Assembly (NCBI GenBank): GCA_964468185.1 | Contig: CAYXTR010000012.1 | Span: 62,001 to 126,000 of the forward strand | DNA: 64,000 nt | Direction of reading: 5' to 3' | From: JANQFV01 sp964468185 | GTDB taxonomy: Bacteria > Planctomycetota > Phycisphaerae > UBA1845 > Fen-1342 | Part shown: piece by piece, positions 41,940-50,336 of the stretch | Layout: each line of letters starts with the position of its first letter | How positions within the stretch are numbered: the stretch's first letter is position 1 | Program-made: the position numbers and the translations under genes | The notes under the pieces: generated by a model | Told to the model about the DNA's origin: nothing | The model's database searches: none | The model's input: the letters and a program-made list of their open reading frames with translations, nothing else

Positions 41940-44900
41940 ATGTTCCTGCGACGCTTCCTGAGCATGCCGGCGGTGTTGACGCTGGCGCTTGCCTTCCTAT
42001 TGGGTATCATGTTGGTCGGCGGTTGTCCACAGCAGCAAGTGCCCAGTCCCCCCGCGGACGACGACGACAGCCAGATCGATAATCCCCCCGACGTTGACGA
42101 ACCCGACCAGGATCGCCCGATCCCGCCCCCCGCCGCCGACGGCGACGACGATGGCGTGGACGACGGCGACGACGACGGCCAGCAACCGCCGGACGACGGC
42201 GATGACGACGGTGGTGACGGCGGGGATGGCGGTGACGACGGCGGAGATGACGGCGGCACGGCACCCGTCGCGCTCCGTGTCAGCGAGCCCACCAACCCCA
42301 TGGGTGTGCGCCCCGGTCCCGGCGTCGTGGTTCCATTCGAGTTCCGCCTGAGCGATCCGGCCGGCATCGTGTCCGCCGCCGAGATCGTCCTCGCTCCCGA
42401 CGCAGACGGAAACGGTGAGCCCGACGAGGGCAGCAGCCCCGTGCCCCGCAGTGCCCAGACGGTCGCCTACGTCTCCGGCGAGAATATCGAAGTGGACTAC
42501 ACGACGGAGAAGGTCCTCGGCCTCCTTGCCAATGGCTACGGCCGCTACGTGCTCGGCCTGCGGGTGGAGACGACGACGGGTGTTCAGGAGGTCAAGTATG
42601 CCGCCGGGTCGATTCTCTTCGACGCCGTCATTCCGACGGCAACATGGGTCACCCCGACAGAGGACAAGCTGACGAACCCCAAAGCTTGGCCGGTCACGCT
42701 GACCACCAGTGACAACGCCCCGCACACCGTCAAGGTGCTGCTGGATGCCGACACGAATCCGGATAACGGTTTCGCCGGCGTGCTGGTCCCCGAGACCGAC
42801 CTCGCGGCTGATTCGGACACGCGTTCCTTCAACCCGTACCTCTCGATCTCCTCCGGCACGTACTACTACTACGTCGAGGTTTCGGATGACGTGCAGCCCG
42901 CCATGGAGCCCTTCTACGCCCGCGGCGCCGGCAATGAGCTGCTCCGCGTCAGCGTCACGCGGCGGCTGGTGAGCACGAGCGGGGATCCTTACGACCTGAA
43001 TAACCTTACCGCCAGCACCGACGGTGCCATCCTGCGTGGGTTCAACTTCAACGACCTCGCCGGCACATCGATGAACACCGTGCCCGATCTGGACGGTGAT
43101 GGTAACAACGAATTGATCATTGGTTCGCGCTTCGGAAAGCCGAATCTGGCGACCTTCCAAGGGCAAGGTTGGGGCGAGGCGTACCTGATCTACGGTGAGT
43201 CCTCACGCTTGTACGGCGTCAACGCGCTGAACTCAGTTGGCGGTACGATCCCGGGCGTCAACTTCCGTGGTATACGTGTTCCGTTGAATACCACATACAC
43301 GCAGGGTCTTTCCGACATTACCGTCATCGACGACATGGACGGAGACGAATTGCCAGAGTTGGTGTTTAGTTTCCCACGCGTTGAGTCGATTACGCTTAGC
43401 GCGGATCCGCCCCTGCAACACCCCGACTTGATCGCAGATCTCACGTTCATGGGGGAGATGGAATACGACGCCTACTACGGGATGCAGTGGAATGCGAATG
43501 AGGCTCAGTTCACGCGCGGCGGGACCGTGATCGTATCCAGCCATAATCGCGTGTTGACTGACCGCGACATGGTCACGCGCAAATTCGATCGCGTGATCGA
43601 CCTGCACGAAATCGGCCAGCTCTTCAACACCATGGAGCGGCCGGGCATGGCGAAGTTCGTTCGCGCTGTGGAGCCCAACGACCCTGCCGGCGGTTGTGCT
43701 GACTGCGAGCCGCAGGTGCCCGAGGCTTGTGAGTGCGAGGATAGCGATGGCATCCCCGAGAACGACTGCGAAGCGGGCTGCGGTGAGTGCCCGGACGGTA
43801 GTGGTAATGAGGTCATCGAAGAGACGGAATACGTTTCTTATACGATCAAGTGGGATACGTGGCTGGGCGCAGCCGGCGCGCCGCAAGGGCCCGGCGGTTT
43901 CCATATGCCCTGGACCGCGCCACTGGCGGAACCGCCGCTAACGAATCCGACTTTCTTCAACCCCCAATTGCCGGATCCCCCGGACAACGCTGCATGTGAC
44001 ATCCCGGTTGGCTGTGAGCTCACACACGTGTGGTGGGTCTGGAATGATTTCATGGGGTGTGCCGACGGAAACAGCCTGCGACGGACAGCGCTCTTCTGTA
44101 ATGACACGATGATGTACCTGGATCCGGACGATCCCCAGGCCCCACCGCTTCAGGTCTGGACTGGGTTCTATGGCAACCTCGAGGGCGGTTGCACGCCGCG
44201 CGCCTTCGGTGTCGGCGGTGACGTGCTGCCTCCTACGTCTATCGGATGCCGCATTCTGGGCCAGGAGGTCGACGACCGCTTTGGTGTAGCAGTCGGCAGC
44301 GACGGTACGTGGCTCTACATGAGTGCTCCACAGCACTCCGCAACGCAGGCAGATGTGCCGTCACTACCAGTCGAGGCTCGGATCGCTTCAGGTGCTGTAT
44401 ATCAGCTTCGAACCGACCTGCGAACCGCACCGGAAGCGCCCAACTTGGCGCAACTATGGATCGAGCCAAATCAGTCCTATCCCAACCCCGACGCTGAGAT
44501 CGAGAATCGCGTCGACTATACCATGCCCACGCCGCACCAGTACATCATCGAATCGGTCGGTTCATGGCGCATGGCGTACACTTCTGAGGCATTCTCCTTC
44601 ACGGTCGAAGGGCCAGATGTGGTTTGCGTGGAGAGCGATGCCCCGGAGGTCTTCTCTGCGTCCTCCGCTGACTATTCCCCGTACCCGACTGGCACTGCCG
44701 GCTACAACACGGATCGAACGCCGCAGATCGTTGGTCCCCACGACAACGCGCAAATCTCATTCGTGCGAGCTCTGGGCGATGTCAATGCAGACGGCATTCG
44801 CGACTTTGCCGTGGGTTCGCCGTCCATTCTTGACCCCGGAAGCCCTGGTGATATCGTTGGTGCCGTATACATCGTCTATGGCCGCGCAGTCGGCTTGGAA

Positions 44901-45617
44901 GGCGACTACTTGCTCGAGAATCTGCATTTGGATCCCTCGGACCCGGCTCGCCTCGAGGGTGTCATGCTTAAGGGCTCTTCGCCAGGCGAAAAACTGGCTC
45001 GCGTGTTTGACGCGGCTGGGGATTTCAACGGCGACGGCGTGGCTGATGTGATTGTCGGCAATGAGAACGGCAGTGGCGGTACGGGTGAGGCCATCGTGAT
45101 CTTCGGTGATGCCACCCTGCAGAGCCCGGCTGACGGCTGGACCGTGAGTGACATCGTTGCAGCTGGACGGGCGCTGCGATTCGTCGGTGAATCTGCTGGC
45201 GACCTGCTCGGGGCAAACGTCGGCGGTGCGGGCGATGTCGATGGCGACGGCTACGACGATGTGCTTATTTCCGCGCCGGGTGTGGCCGATGACAAGGGCG
45301 CCGTCTATCTCGTATACGGCTCGCCCAGCTTGTCCGGCGAACTCTCTCTGACTCAGATCGGTACCGTGGATTTGCCGGGCTGCAAGTTCATTGGTCGCGA
45401 GGATGGCGATATGTTGGGTGGCGGCAGCAAGGAGATTGCTGGTACGTGGCCAGACGACGCTACGGCTACTATCAACGCGTTTTCCAAGGGCGTTGCATCG
45501 CTCGGCGACATCGATGGCGACGGCAAGGAGGACTATGCGATCAGTGCCGTGCTGGCGGATCCGAATAACAAGACCGACGCCGGCGAGATCTATATCCTCT
45601 ACGGCCGCGGCGACTAA
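41940..45617 (+). CDS. Large FG-GAP-repeat lipoprotein
   Basis: ATG 41940 (GGAGG 9 bases upstream) encodes 1225 residues. A lipoprotein signal ends in 'FLLGIMLVGGC'. Residues about 35-115 are a low-complexity Asp/Gly/Pro linker made by GAC/GGC-rich DNA. An Ig-like region follows, then FG-GAP blades in two groups. The first is 'LDGDGNNELIIGSRFG' and 'DDMDGDELPELVF'. After a Cys-rich insertion ('CADCEPQVPEACECEDSDG'), the second is 'GDVNADGIRDFAVGSP', 'GDFNGDGVADVIVGNENG', 'GDVDGDGYDDVLISAPG' and 'GDIDGDGKEDYAISAV'. The Dx(D/N)xDGxxD loops bind calcium, as in integrin alpha propellers. It is a cell-surface adhesin or binding protein. The ligand is unknown. Confidence 0.85.
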   Translation: MFLRRFLSMPAVLTLALAFLLGIMLVGGCPQQQVPSPPADDDDSQIDNPPDVDEPDQDRPIPPPAADGDDDGVDDGDDDGQQPPDDGDDDGGDGGDGGDDGGDDGGTAPVALRVSEPTNPMGVRPGPGVVVPFEFRLSDPAGIVSAAEIVLAPDADGNGEPDEGSSPVPRSAQTVAYVSGENIEVDYTTEKVLGLLANGYGRYVLGLRVETTTGVQEVKYAAGSILFDAVIPTATWVTPTEDKLTNPKAWPVTLTTSDNAPHTVKVLLDADTNPDNGFAGVLVPETDLAADSDTRSFNPYLSISSGTYYYYVEVSDDVQPAMEPFYARGAGNELLRVSVTRRLVSTSGDPYDLNNLTASTDGAILRGFNFNDLAGTSMNTVPDLDGDGNNELIIGSRFGKPNLATFQGQGWGEAYLIYGESSRLYGVNALNSVGGTIPGVNFRGIRVPLNTTYTQGLSDITVIDDMDGDELPELVFSFPRVESITLSADPPLQHPDLIADLTFMGEMEYDAYYGMQWNANEAQFTRGGTVIVSSHNRVLTDRDMVTRKFDRVIDLHEIGQLFNTMERPGMAKFVRAVEPNDPAGGCADCEPQVPEACECEDSDGIPENDCEAGCGECPDGSGNEVIEETEYVSYTIKWDTWLGAAGAPQGPGGFHMPWTAPLAEPPLTNPTFFNPQLPDPPDNAACDIPVGCELTHVWWVWNDFMGCADGNSLRRTALFCNDTMMYLDPDDPQAPPLQVWTGFYGNLEGGCTPRAFGVGGDVLPPTSIGCRILGQEVDDRFGVAVGSDGTWLYMSAPQHSATQADVPSLPVEARIASGAVYQLRTDLRTAPEAPNLAQLWIEPNQSYPNPDAEIENRVDYTMPTPHQYIIESVGSWRMAYTSEAFSFTVEGPDVVCVESDAPEVFSASSADYSPYPTGTAGYNTDRTPQIVGPHDNAQISFVRALGDVNADGIRDFAVGSPSILDPGSPGDIVGAVYIVYGRAVGLEGDYLLENLHLDPSDPARLEGVMLKGSSPGEKLARVFDAAGDFNGDGVADVIVGNENGSGGTGEAIVIFGDATLQSPADGWTVSDIVAAGRALRFVGESAGDLLGANVGGAGDVDGDGYDDVLISAPGVADDKGAVYLVYGSPSLSGELSLTQIGTVDLPGCKFIGREDGDMLGGGSKEIAGTWPDDATATINAFSKGVASLGDIDGDGKEDYAISAVLADPNNKTDAGEIYILYGRGD

Positions 45618-45921
45618 GCCCCCGACTGTCTGACGCCCTTCGGCGTCAGCACAACTTCAAAAACCCTGCCGGCTCACGTGCCCTTCGCAAGCACGTGAGC
45701 CGGCTTTCTCTTGGCCGGCCGCCACCACGGTCAAAGCCCCGCCGCGCTTCTCACGCCGCCAATCCGACCCGGGCGCCAACTCCCGCAATGAAAGCATTCA
45801 GTGGACTACGCCCCGCCGAAATCGCGCTAACCCGCACCGCCCCCGCACCCGCCCAGCTTTTCCCCGGGCACCCGCCACCGTACAATAACGTTTCTCTTTA
45901 TTCCGCAGGAGGCAGTGCCCC
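45618..45921. other. Intergenic region with terminator and gatE promoter
   Basis: This 304-base gap holds the strong terminator at 45668-45712 and, at 45881-45886, a TACAAT hexamer suited as -10 for gatE, whose ATG follows at 45922 after GCAGGAGG. Between 45713 and 45880 I see only GC-rich sequence without a credible gene. Confidence 0.6.
45668..45712 (+). terminator. Strong rho-independent terminator
   Basis: A perfect 14-base-pair stem (GCCGGCTCACGTGC, 45668-45681, with 45691-45704), a 9-base loop and a TTTCTCTT tail lie 50 bases after the lipoprotein stop. Confidence 0.9.
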
Positions 45922-47901
45922 ATGCCGTTTGAGTTCAAGCCGTTCGAAGACATGACCGCGGAAGATTACACCCGCATCGGCCTCAAAGTCGGGCTCGAAG
46001 TCCATCAGCAACTCCTCACCCGCCGCAAACTCTTCTGCCGCTGTCCCGCCGGTCACTACACCAACGAATACGACGCCATCATCCTCCGCCACATGCGACC
46101 CACCCTCTCCGAACTCGGCGAATACGACGGCACCGCCCTCATGGAGAAAAAGACCCGCAAGAACATCTACTACCGCATCCACCGCGATTCAGTCTGCACC
46201 TACGAATTCGACGACACGCCGCCATTCATGATCGACGACGAAGCCCTCGACATCGCGCTCGAAATCAGCTTGTTGCTCAAGCTCAATATCGTCGGCGAAT
46301 TCCACATCGCGCGCAAGCAATACCTCGACGGCTCCATCCCAACCGGCTTCCAACGCACCGGCATCATCGGCGTCGATGGCTGGATCCCCTTCCGCGACCG
46401 CAAAGTCCGCATCCGGCAGCTTTCGATCGAAGAGGATGCCTGCCGCGAAGTCTCCGACATCGGACACGACCGCGTCTACCTCACCGACCGCCTCGGCATG
46501 CCCCTCATCGAGACAGTCACCGAGCCCGACATGCACACGCCCGAAGAGGCCGCCGCAGTGGGGCATGTCCTCCGGCTGCTCTGCCTCAGCACCGGCCACG
46601 TGCGCCACGGCTACGGCGCCGCCCGTCAGGATGTCAACGTCAGTGTCACCGGCGGTACCCGCGTCGAGATCAAGGGCACGCCGCAAATCTGGCGCAATCC
46701 CCGCCTCATCTACAACGAAGCCCGGCGTCAGTGCGCGCTGCTGCACATTCGCGACCTGCTGCACGAACGCGGCGTCACCGAGAACACGCTGGAAGCACAC
46801 ACCGAGGACGTCACCCGCATCGTGGCACAGACCACGTACGAGCCGCTCCAGGCGGCCCTGGCCGACGGCAAACGCGTCCACTGCGCCCTGCTGAAGGGAT
46901 TCGGCGCACTGCTGCGCGAGCCCACGCAGGAGCACACGACATTCGCGAAGGAGTTCTCGGACCGCATCCGCGTCATCGCCTGCCTCACCCGTTTGCCCAA
47001 CATGGTGCACTCCGACGCCGCCTCCGAGTCACTTTCCGGCCGCGAGTGGAAAGACCTGCGACGCAAGATGCGAGCCCAGCACGGCGACACGCTCATCCTG
47101 GTGTGGGGCAGTGAAGCAGACTGTGTCACCGCGTGCAACGAGATCCTCATTCGGGCACGCGAGGCGACCGTCGGTATTCCCAGTGATACCCGCCAGGCGC
47201 TCAAGGACGGCACCAACGGCTTCGAGCGCGTGCTGCCCGGGCCGGACCGCATGTATCCCGATACCGACCTGCCACCAGTGCCAATTACACAGACACGGCT
47301 CGATCGGCTCGAGGCGGATTTGCCGGAGCAGGTGTGGGACCGCACCGCCCGCTATCAGCAACTCGGTCTCTCGCCGCGGATCCTGCGCCCCCTGTACATT
47401 GCCCGGCACGAGCACCTGCTCGACCGCATCATCAACGACCTCAAGGTCGATGCCCAGTTCGCGGCGACCATTCTCGTAGAGCGTTTTCGCGCCTGGCGCC
47501 GGGCCGGCTTCGACATCGACAGCCTGACCGAAGATGACATCTTCAGCACATTCCAGGCCCACGCCGCCGGCAAACTCACCCAGGACGGCGTCGGTCGCCT
47601 CCTGAAACAACTCGCCCGGGAACCCCGGGATGAGCCACGGGGAGATCGCGTCGCCGCCACCCTGGCCGCGTTCAACTTCAAACCTCTAACACAGGCCGAG
47701 TGCACCGCCGCCATTGAGCAACAATGCGCACGTCTCGATCCCGCACGATTCTCCGATGTCCAGAAGATGGCCCGACACGTCGTCGGCCAGATCAAGCGGC
47801 AATACCCGGGACGCATCGACGGTAAGCACCTTCTCACTCAGGTAACCACCAAACTCCAGACCGCGGCCGGCGGCCGTGACCAGATCGAGGCACAGGCATG
47901 A
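45922..47901 (+). CDS. gatE: Glu-tRNA(Gln) amidotransferase subunit E (archaeal type)
   Basis: This 659-residue protein has the GatB/GatE kinase-like core near its start: 'IGLKVGLEVHQQLLTRRKLF', 'RHMRPTLSELGEYDGTALME', 'YYRIHRDSVCTYEFDD' and 'IGVDGWIPFRDRKVRIRQLS', then 'IEEDACREV', 'DRLGMPLIETVTEPDMHTPE' and 'RQDVNVSVTGGTRVEIKGT'. A central AspRS-like (GAD) insertion (roughly 330-430) and a YqeY-like tail follow. GatE is distinguished from GatB by the insertion and length. It activates Glu-tRNA-Gln with ATP and accepts ammonia from GatD. The stop overlaps the gatD start as ATGA. The GatDE pair is normally archaeal. Confidence 0.92.
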   Translation: MPFEFKPFEDMTAEDYTRIGLKVGLEVHQQLLTRRKLFCRCPAGHYTNEYDAIILRHMRPTLSELGEYDGTALMEKKTRKNIYYRIHRDSVCTYEFDDTPPFMIDDEALDIALEISLLLKLNIVGEFHIARKQYLDGSIPTGFQRTGIIGVDGWIPFRDRKVRIRQLSIEEDACREVSDIGHDRVYLTDRLGMPLIETVTEPDMHTPEEAAAVGHVLRLLCLSTGHVRHGYGAARQDVNVSVTGGTRVEIKGTPQIWRNPRLIYNEARRQCALLHIRDLLHERGVTENTLEAHTEDVTRIVAQTTYEPLQAALADGKRVHCALLKGFGALLREPTQEHTTFAKEFSDRIRVIACLTRLPNMVHSDAASESLSGREWKDLRRKMRAQHGDTLILVWGSEADCVTACNEILIRAREATVGIPSDTRQALKDGTNGFERVLPGPDRMYPDTDLPPVPITQTRLDRLEADLPEQVWDRTARYQQLGLSPRILRPLYIARHEHLLDRIINDLKVDAQFAATILVERFRAWRRAGFDIDSLTEDDIFSTFQAHAAGKLTQDGVGRLLKQLAREPRDEPRGDRVAATLAAFNFKPLTQAECTAAIEQQCARLDPARFSDVQKMARHVVGQIKRQYPGRIDGKHLLTQVTTKLQTAAGGRDQIEAQA

Positions 47902-49286
47902 GTAACGACGATCGCTTCAAAGGGTATCGCGGTATCGGACGCCAAGTGCTCGAACAGCACGATGTTGGCGTCTGGAGCGACGTCGCCGTCGAGTCACACC
48001 GCGGCGAATTCCGCGGCCTCATCCTCCCCCGCAGCGAGACCGCCGACGACCGCCACATCGTCCTCAAGCTCATCAGCGGCTACAACATCGGCGTCGCCGC
48101 CGAAACCATCACCGGCATGAAGGAATTCGGTCGACGCGAGGCACACTATCAAATCCCCGAAAAGGCCTTCCCCGTCGACGAAGGCAAACCGAACGTCGTC
48201 CTCTTCGGCACCGGCGGCACGATCGCCAGTCGCCTCGATTACCGCACCGGCGCCGTCATTCCCGCTTTCTCCCCGGGTGAGCTCTACGGCTCCGTCCCCG
48301 AACTCGCCGACATCTGCAATCTCGAAACCGAGAAACTCTTCGGCGTGTTCAGCGAGAACATGGCCAAAGAGCAGTACATCACCCTCGCCGAGCGCATCGG
48401 TCAGGCCATTCGCGATGGCTACAGCGGCGTCGTTATCGGCCACGGCACCGACACCATGCACCACACCGCCGCCGTGCTCACGTTCATGGTGCAGAATCCG
48501 CCCATCCCGATCGTCATGGTCGGCTCGCAGCGCTCCAGCGACCGCCCGTCGTCCGACGCCGCCATCAATCTCATCAGCGCAGTCAAGGCGGCCGCCGAGG
48601 GTGACATCGCCGAAGTGCAGGTCTGCATGTTCGGCCCGACGTCGGACCAGTACTGCTTGCTGCATCGCGGCACCCGCGTGCGCAAGATGCACTCGTCCTA
48701 TCGCTCGACCTTCCGCACCATCGGCGACGTGCCGCTGGCGATGATCGATCAATCCCGCATTACCCACCTGCGACCAGACTACAAGCGTCGCCGGCAGGAT
48801 CGCGACGTCACGATCAATCCCGCGTTCGAGGACAAGGTCACCATCCTGTACTACTACCCCGGCATGCAGCCCGATGTGGTCGACGCGATGGTCGAGAAAG
48901 GCTATCGCGGCATCGTCATTGCGGGCACCGGCCTCGGGCACGTCAACAAACCCCTTTATCCAGCCCTCAAACGCGCCACCGAGGCCGGCGTGCACATCTA
49001 CATGACCGTGCAAACACTCTGGGGCTACGTGCAGATGTACGTCTACGAGACCGGCCGCGAAATCATGGAGCTGGGCGTCGTGCCGACCGCGAACATGCTG
49101 CCCGAGGTGGCGTACATGAAGCTGTGCTGGGCGCTCGGCCAGTCCGACGATCGCGAGGAGGTCAAGCGGCTGATGCTCACGACCGTTAACGACGAGATGA
49201 CCGAGCGTGAGCCCTACAACGGCTACCTCGTGTACCAGGGCGAGATCCCCGAGGTCCAGGAGTTCATCCGCGAGATCAAACGCTAG
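47898..49286 (+). CDS. gatD: Glu-tRNA(Gln) amidotransferase subunit D (archaeal type)
   Basis: This 462-residue protein matches GatD: an N-terminal small barrel ('GRQVLEQHDVGVWSDVAVES', 'RGEFRGLILPRSE'), followed by a class I L-asparaginase-like domain. The catalytic Thr is in 'NVVLFGTGGTIASRLDY', the second Thr-Asp pair in 'GVVIGHGTDTMHHTA', and the lid/acid region in 'PIVMVGSQRSSDRPSSDAAI'. GatD hydrolyses glutamine and channels ammonia to GatE. The barrel domain and the adjacent gatE separate it from free asparaginases. It starts inside the gatE stop (ATGA), so the two are translated together. Confidence 0.93.
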   Translation: MSNDDRFKGYRGIGRQVLEQHDVGVWSDVAVESHRGEFRGLILPRSETADDRHIVLKLISGYNIGVAAETITGMKEFGRREAHYQIPEKAFPVDEGKPNVVLFGTGGTIASRLDYRTGAVIPAFSPGELYGSVPELADICNLETEKLFGVFSENMAKEQYITLAERIGQAIRDGYSGVVIGHGTDTMHHTAAVLTFMVQNPPIPIVMVGSQRSSDRPSSDAAINLISAVKAAAEGDIAEVQVCMFGPTSDQYCLLHRGTRVRKMHSSYRSTFRTIGDVPLAMIDQSRITHLRPDYKRRRQDRDVTINPAFEDKVTILYYYPGMQPDVVDAMVEKGYRGIVIAGTGLGHVNKPLYPALKRATEAGVHIYMTVQTLWGYVQMYVYETGREIMELGVVPTANMLPEVAYMKLCWALGQSDDREEVKRLMLTTVNDEMTEREPYNGYLVYQGEIPEVQEFIREIKR

Positions 49287-49505
49287 GGGAAGTTGCCGCA
49301 AGACCCTGCACAGGCAACCTGCAGCATCGGACGTCCCAGTCCGACGGATCCGGGCGGTGGCATCAGATTTCCGAGCCTGACGTCTTCGACGGGGCGCTGT
49401 AAAACGGGTCATGACACTGAGTCCGGTCGGCTGGCGCATACCCGCCTTGCCTCCGCCATTCGAAACGCGTACAACCCGGACGCTAGCGAAGGGCACCAGT
49501 CGCGC

Positions 49506-49511
49506 TAGTAT
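49506..49511 (+). promoter_or_regulatory. -10-like TAGTAT just upstream of the reductase start
   Basis: TAGTAT ends 9 bases before the ATG at 49521. The sequence between is CTCTCTACC without a ribosome-binding site, which suggests a leaderless message. The rest of the 234-bp gap from gatD shows only a weak short hairpin (TCGGAC...GTCCGA). Confidence 0.4.
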
Positions 49512-49520
49512 CTCTCTACC

Positions 49521-50330
49521 ATGGAACAGGATCCCACCAACGCGACATTGATCGAACGCGAGGATCTCACCGAGACCCTCAGCATCATCAAGGTGCGTCC
49601 CGATAGCCGCACCGTGCCGCCATTCGTCCCCGGCCAGTTTGTCCGCCTCGGCCTGCCTCGCGCACCCGAATCCGCCAATCCGAACCGACCGACACGCCGT
49701 CCAGGCCGCATCCGCTATACCCGGCGGGCCTATTCGATCGCTTCCTCGCCACGCGCGACCGACCATATGGAGTTCTTCGTGGTTCGTATCGAGGAAGGCG
49801 CCCTCACGCCGAAGATGTGGGACCTGACGCCCGGCAGCCGCATTTGGATGGACGAAGAGGCGAAGGGGGAATTCAACATCGATCTGGCCCCACGCGGCAA
49901 AGACCTCGTTCTCGTCTCGACGGGCACCGGCATCGCACCCTTCATCTCCATGTATCGGACGTTCAAGGACGAGCAACGCTGGCGACGGTTTGTCGTGATC
50001 AACGGCGTGCGTTATGCCGCCGACCTGGGCTATCGCGAAGAGCTCGCGGCGGCCGAGCACGATGACCCCTCCGTCACGTACATTCCGCTCGTCACGCGCG
50101 AGCCCGAAGGTGCTTTATGGCTGGGCCTGCGCGGTCGCGTGCACGTCGCCCTCGAACCGGAGCTCTACGAACGCCTCGTCGGGGCCCCACTCGACCCGAC
50201 CCAGTGCCACGTATTCCTCTGTGGCAATCCAGCCATGATCGACGAGCTGGAAGAGAATCTCACCAGCCGTGGTTTCATCACCGACAGCCGGCAGGGGCCC
50301 GGCACGCTCCATTTCGAACGCTACTGGTAA
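49521..50330 (+). CDS. fpr: Ferredoxin--NADP(+) reductase-like flavoprotein
   Basis: This 269-residue enzyme has an FAD-binding barrel with 'FVPGQFVRLGLP' and 'RRAYSIASSPRA' (RxYS motif). The NADP domain has 'LVLVSTGTGIAPFISMYRTF' (GTGxAP) and 'CHVFLCGNPAMIDELEENL' (CGxPxM). It ends in 'LHFERYW', with an aromatic residue that usually stacks on the flavin in the Fpr group. It shuttles electrons between NADPH and ferredoxin or flavodoxin. An insertion near residues 50-65 ('PESANPNRPTRRPGRI') is unusual. It is convergent with the sensor kinase gene, with only 6 bases between stops. Confidence 0.88.
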   Translation: MEQDPTNATLIEREDLTETLSIIKVRPDSRTVPPFVPGQFVRLGLPRAPESANPNRPTRRPGRIRYTRRAYSIASSPRATDHMEFFVVRIEEGALTPKMWDLTPGSRIWMDEEAKGEFNIDLAPRGKDLVLVSTGTGIAPFISMYRTFKDEQRWRRFVVINGVRYAADLGYREELAAAEHDDPSVTYIPLVTREPEGALWLGLRGRVHVALEPELYERLVGAPLDPTQCHVFLCGNPAMIDELEENLTSRGFITDSRQGPGTLHFERYW

Positions 50331-50336
50331 CGCCGC

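Noticed and set aside
42060..42265. Repetitive GAC/GGC tract that might look like a CRISPR or satellite array
   Set aside because: It has no constant repeat-spacer spacing and is in frame as an Asp/Gly/Pro linker of the lipoprotein.
49335..49360. Hairpin TCGGAC...GTCCGA after gatD as a terminator
   Set aside because: The stem is 6 base pairs, no T-run follows, and the hairpin is weak.
47994..50060. A 688-residue minus-strand frame
   Set aside because: It is antisense to gatD and the reductase gene, with Asp/His/Gly-rich shadow composition.
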